Shown here: in pieces, positions 6,258-9,010 of the stretch
Position numbering within the stretch: position 1 is the stretch's first letter
How the letters are laid out: the number at the start of each line of letters is the position of its first letter
Source of the DNA: Chloroflexota bacterium
GTDB taxonomy: Bacteria; Chloroflexota; Dehalococcoidia; Lucifugimonadales; VGZR01
DNA: 9,010 bases
Reading direction: 5' to 3'
NCBI GenBank assembly: GCA_027625225.1
Contig: JAQBWG010000062.1
Location: 1-9,010 of the forward strand
Notes under the pieces: generated by a model
Database searches by the model: none
What the model was told of the DNA's origin: nothing
The model's input: the letters and a program-made list of their open reading frames with translations, nothing else
Program-made: the position numbers and the translations under genes

Positions 6258-6842
6258 TTGCCGAAAATAGGCGTCCTGGCAGTCCAGGGAGATTTTCTCG
6301 AACACCGCCAGGCTCTTGAACGGATAGGCGTCGATGTATCCGAGGTACGGCTACCGGCTCAGCTCGACGGTTTGGACGGGCTCATCATCCCCGGAGGGGA
6401 GAGCACTACGATTGTTCAGTTGCTGGACATTTACGGGTTCCGCGATATCCTCAAGGAAAAGGCGAGCAACGGCTTAGCCATCTGGGGAACGTGTGCAGGG
6501 ATGATTGTCATAGCTAATAAGCTGACAGATAAGCGCCCTGACCCCATCAAGCTCATGGACATCGAAGTAAGCCGCAATGCCTTTGGTCGGCAGGTTGACA
6601 GCTTTGAACAGGATTTAGACGTTACCGGCATGGAAGGAGACCCCTTCCATGCCGTGTTTATCCGCGCGCCGGTAGTAACGCACATGGGTAAAGATGTTGA
6701 AGCTATTGCAAAGTTGACCGATGGTAGACCAGTGGCTGTACAGCAAGGCCATCTGTTAGCTACTTCGTTTCACCCGGAGTTAACCGAGGATACGAGATTT
6801 CACGAGTACTTTGTGAGGATTGCCACCCGAGGTTCCGACTAA
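6258..6842 (+). CDS. pdxT: Pyridoxal 5'-phosphate synthase glutaminase subunit PdxT
   Basis: PdxT (194 residues) is the class I glutamine amidotransferase that hydrolyses glutamine and channels ammonia to PdxS. The protein opens with the typical PKIGVLAVQGDFLEH. It carries the oxyanion segment GGEST (46-50), the nucleophile elbow GTCAGM (C79), SRNAFGRQVDSF (105-116) and the HPE of the triad (H172, E174). The start is taken as TTG at 6258, one base after the pdxS stop, with AGAGG at 6245-6249 eight bases before it; this places the first beta strand right at the N-terminus as in the family. An in-frame ATG at 6222 would overlap pdxS by 35 bases and add an unconserved extension. Tight spacing implies one transcript with pdxS. 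Confidence 0.96.
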   Translation: MPKIGVLAVQGDFLEHRQALERIGVDVSEVRLPAQLDGLDGLIIPGGESTTIVQLLDIYGFRDILKEKASNGLAIWGTCAGMIVIANKLTDKRPDPIKLMDIEVSRNAFGRQVDSFEQDLDVTGMEGDPFHAVFIRAPVVTHMGKDVEAIAKLTDGRPVAVQQGHLLATSFHPELTEDTRFHEYFVRIATRGSD

Positions 6843-6858
6843 CCCTTCATCTTTAATA

Positions 6859-7791
6859 GTGAAGCAATTCCAACCCGCTGATTTTATCCGCGTGGTAGGG
6901 CTGGGTCGGGCACTTCGGAGCAGCATCGTTTACACACGGGATACTATTCCTGAAAGTAGCGGTAGTATCTTCTCTCTTTTCAAAAGTTCTAATAGCGTCC
7001 CGTTTTTGAGACGTGCCGCGACAGGAACTATTGCCTCCAGAAAACTTCGTCCAACTGCAGTTGTATCTGCCCGACAATTAGCAGGTATGTTAAGTTGGGA
7101 AATAGATGTACTACAGTACATTTCAGACGGAAAGGAGGATGCTGTCGAAGCACTTGCGATGCTAAGCGACAGGGTTGCCCTGGCAAAGGGCCGGGCCATT
7201 TTTATGCGCGTTGCCTCAGAGAATGTATTCATTCGCGATGCGCGAAGGAATGGATTTTTCCCGAGTCATCATGAAACCGTATATGAACGGGTTTCTTCGG
7301 CGACGGTGTCTTCACTTGACGAAACAATTTCGATGAAGCTAGTCACTGCGGAAGATGCAATAGCCCTGTTCAGATTGTATTGTTCGTCAGTACCTTCCGA
7401 GATTCGTACCCATCAAGGGATGACGTTTGAATTATGGACATCCTCCGCTGAACCGTCAAAACGTACGACAAAAGAATGGGTTTCATATCGAGATGGTGTT
7501 GCAAGAGGATGGCTGCGGATTTTTAAACGAGGTATGGTCGGCAAGTTAGAATTGATGGTACATCCGGATGATGAATTGGAATTGACGCGGCCACTTTTGG
7601 ATTTTGGGCTTTCGAGGTTGCCCGACCGTCGTAATATGTATGTACTTGTGCCGGAACACCAGATTTTACTGGCGAGGTTGGTAAGTCAGCGCGGGTTTAA
7701 GCCCAGGGGGGATTTTCTGATGCTCGCCAAGTCGTTAGCTGTACGAGAGAGGATAGAAGAGACGGCACGGTTCACGGCTGTGTCTAGATGA
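6859..7791 (+). CDS. Two-module GNAT-like protein of unknown substrate
   Basis: From the GTG at 6859 the product has 310 residues. I do not recognise a named gene. It looks like two degenerate acetyltransferase-like modules. The first (about 1-147) has EALAMLSDRVALAKGRAIFMRV (97-118) and ends RRNGFFPSHHETVYERV. The second (about 158-297) starts with VTAEDAIALFRLYCSSVP and contains GKLELMVHPDDE (228-239) and RGFKPRGDFLMLAKSLAVRERI. Neither half shows a clear Q/RxxGxG/A acetyl-CoA loop, so catalysis is doubtful. No signal peptide or membrane segment is seen. The gene starts 16 nt after pdxT and overlaps the next gene by 4 nt. The start is unsure: no ribosome binding site precedes the GTG, and a TTG at 6820 inside pdxT is open in frame. 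Sampled bases (7021-7140) are 51 of 120 G+C, poorer than the neighbours. Confidence 0.6.
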   Translation: MKQFQPADFIRVVGLGRALRSSIVYTRDTIPESSGSIFSLFKSSNSVPFLRRAATGTIASRKLRPTAVVSARQLAGMLSWEIDVLQYISDGKEDAVEALAMLSDRVALAKGRAIFMRVASENVFIRDARRNGFFPSHHETVYERVSSATVSSLDETISMKLVTAEDAIALFRLYCSSVPSEIRTHQGMTFELWTSSAEPSKRTTKEWVSYRDGVARGWLRIFKRGMVGKLELMVHPDDELELTRPLLDFGLSRLPDRRNMYVLVPEHQILLARLVSQRGFKPRGDFLMLAKSLAVRERIEETARFTAVSR

Positions 7792-9010
7792 TGGAGAAAG
7801 AAGAGTTGACAGGAATAGATGTGGACGGAGATTTACGTGTCCTCGTGGAAGTGCTTCCGGCTCATATCAAGGAGACGCTTTTTCAAAAAGAGAACCTTGG
7901 TGGGCTTTTAGAGGTTGTTATGGACTTCGGACGCCTTCCTGAAGCCCGCCTCGTTGACGAAGTGGTAATACTTTCATCTACAGAGGTACAAGAAAACGAT
8001 ATCGAATACGTTACTCAACGTGTCGGTATGTTCGGCGGCGATAATCGGGCGGGTATCGCGAGAACGCTTCATCGCATTTCAGCCATCCGAAACCGCAGTG
8101 GCAAGGTCGTCGGCCTTACGCTACGTGCAGGGCGTGCTGTCTACGGTACGATTCGTATTATTGAAGACTTCGTCCTGACAGGCAAGAGCACGCTGTTGTT
8201 GGGACGCCCGGGTGTAGGGAAAACTACTATGTTGCGCGAAGTGGCCAGGGTGCTGGCCGATTCGGCCGGCAAGCGTGTGGTTATCGTAGACACCTCGAAT
8301 GAGATTGGCGGCGATGGAGATATACCGCACCCGGGTATTGGCAGGGCCCGTAGGATGCAGGTAGACAGTCCCGACAGACAGCATGCTGTGATGATTGAGG
8401 CGGTCGAGAATCACATGCCCGAAGTCATCATCATTGATGAGATAGGGACTGAACTCGAAGCAAGCGCTGCCCGTACTATTGCCGAGCGTGGTGTTCAGCT
8501 TGTCGCCACGGCTCATGGAAACACTCTGGAGAACCTTCTACGGAACCCCACGCTTTCCGATCTCGTGGGCGGTGTTCAATCCGTCACGCTTGGTGACGTC
8601 GAAGCACGGCGCAGAGGAACACAGAAAACAGTTCTGGAACGGCGCGCTCCTCCAACCTTTGAGGTTTTGGTGGAGATTCAGAATTGGAACAAGGTCGGAG
8701 TACACGCAAACGTAGCGGATGTAGTTGATCGGATGCTGAGAGGGATGCCAATAGCGCCTGAGATACGTGCGGTTGACGATAAAGGCAATGTTCAACGGAG
8801 TCTCTCGGCGCCGCCAGAAATCCCAACATCACCCAACGGCTCCAATGGGAGCATTCACAAGCCTTTGGAACGACAAAGACGTTCAGCCTCTTCGGCGCCT
8901 CCCCGACTCGATGTAGAGCATGTTCCAACCAAGGTCATGCGGATATTTCCATACGGGGTGAACAAAGGGAGGCTGCAGCAGGTAGTCCAATCGGCAGGCT
9001 TGCCTGTGGA
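7788..9010 (+). CDS. Ycf45/SpoIIIAA-like AAA-type ATPase, C-terminus beyond window
   Basis: The frame stays open from the ATG at 7788 to the window end, giving 407 residues with no stop. An N-terminal region has DLRVLVEVLPAHIKETL and LLEVVMDFGRLPEARL. It is followed by a single P-loop ATPase core: Walker A GRPGVGKTT (139-147), DTSNEIGGDGDIPHPGIG, QAV-type helix, Walker B VIIIDEIGTELEA (213-225) and a TAHGNT sensor-like segment. After a polar Pro/Ser-rich linker comes VMRIFPYGVNKGRLQQVV (near 383-400). This order matches the plastid/cyanobacterial Ycf45 group, related to SpoIIIAA, whose members usually end with an R3H nucleic-acid-binding domain; that part is outside the window. The cellular role of the group is not settled. 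The ATG overlaps the preceding TGA, so coupling with the GNAT-like gene and perhaps pdxST is likely. A second ATG follows immediately at 7791. Confidence 0.85.
   Translation, partial: MMEKEELTGIDVDGDLRVLVEVLPAHIKETLFQKENLGGLLEVVMDFGRLPEARLVDEVVILSSTEVQENDIEYVTQRVGMFGGDNRAGIARTLHRISAIRNRSGKVVGLTLRAGRAVYGTIRIIEDFVLTGKSTLLLGRPGVGKTTMLREVARVLADSAGKRVVIVDTSNEIGGDGDIPHPGIGRARRMQVDSPDRQHAVMIEAVENHMPEVIIIDEIGTELEASAARTIAERGVQLVATAHGNTLENLLRNPTLSDLVGGVQSVTLGDVEARRRGTQKTVLERRAPPTFEVLVEIQNWNKVGVHANVADVVDRMLRGMPIAPEIRAVDDKGNVQRSLSAPPEIPTSPNGSNGSIHKPLERQRRSASSAPPRLDVEHVPTKVMRIFPYGVNKGRLQQVVQSAGLPV

Noticed and set aside
8121..8516. Reverse open frame opposite the ATPase gene
   Set aside because: It lies under the Walker motifs of the real gene and has no recognisable motif of its own.

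Overview
The window is a dense, moderately GC-rich stretch of bacterial chromosome made of conserved housekeeping genes. No mobile element, CRISPR array, tRNA or rRNA is visible. The best guess for the host is a member of Chloroflexota, perhaps Dehalococcoidia. This rests on the mix of a PdxR-controlled pdxST pair, a two-module degenerate GNAT-like protein and a Ycf45/SpoIIIAA-type ATPase. It is an inference from memory of such gene sets, not a search result.

Left part (1-2510): a leftward pair, ybeY (rRNA maturation endonuclease) and the first codons of dnaX (DNA polymerase III gamma/tau, cut by the window edge), overlap by 4 nt. They diverge from a rightward pair, a TIGR00725/LOG-like Rossmann protein and enolase, which also overlap by 4 nt. 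Both transcripts seem to start from one self-complementary -10 box, ATTATAAT, at 657-664. A type I glyceraldehyde-3-phosphate dehydrogenase follows enolase (2573-3586), so two lower-glycolysis enzymes lie together.

Middle (3591-6842): a vitamin B6 module. A MocR-type regulator (GntR winged helix fused to a PLP-dependent aminotransferase fold, probably PdxR) is transcribed leftward and diverges from pdxS and pdxT. PdxS and PdxT together make pyridoxal 5'-phosphate from a pentose phosphate, a triose phosphate and glutamine. GAPDH consumes the same triose phosphate, glyceraldehyde 3-phosphate. The 266-bp divergent region holds a near-consensus pdxS promoter (TTGTCA-17-TATAAT), a weaker candidate promoter for the regulator, a TGGTACCA palindrome that may be the operator, and a pdxS leader with hairpins, two of which are mutually exclusive.

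Right part (6859-9010): downstream of pdxT on the same strand come a two-module GNAT-like protein of unknown substrate and a Ycf45/SpoIIIAA-like AAA-type ATPase that runs off the window end. The spacing is 16 nt and then a 4-nt overlap, so the two may be cotranscribed with pdxST. Several starts differ from the longest reading frame: ybeY at 619, pdxS at 5357, pdxT at TTG 6258, and pdxR at ATG 5090.
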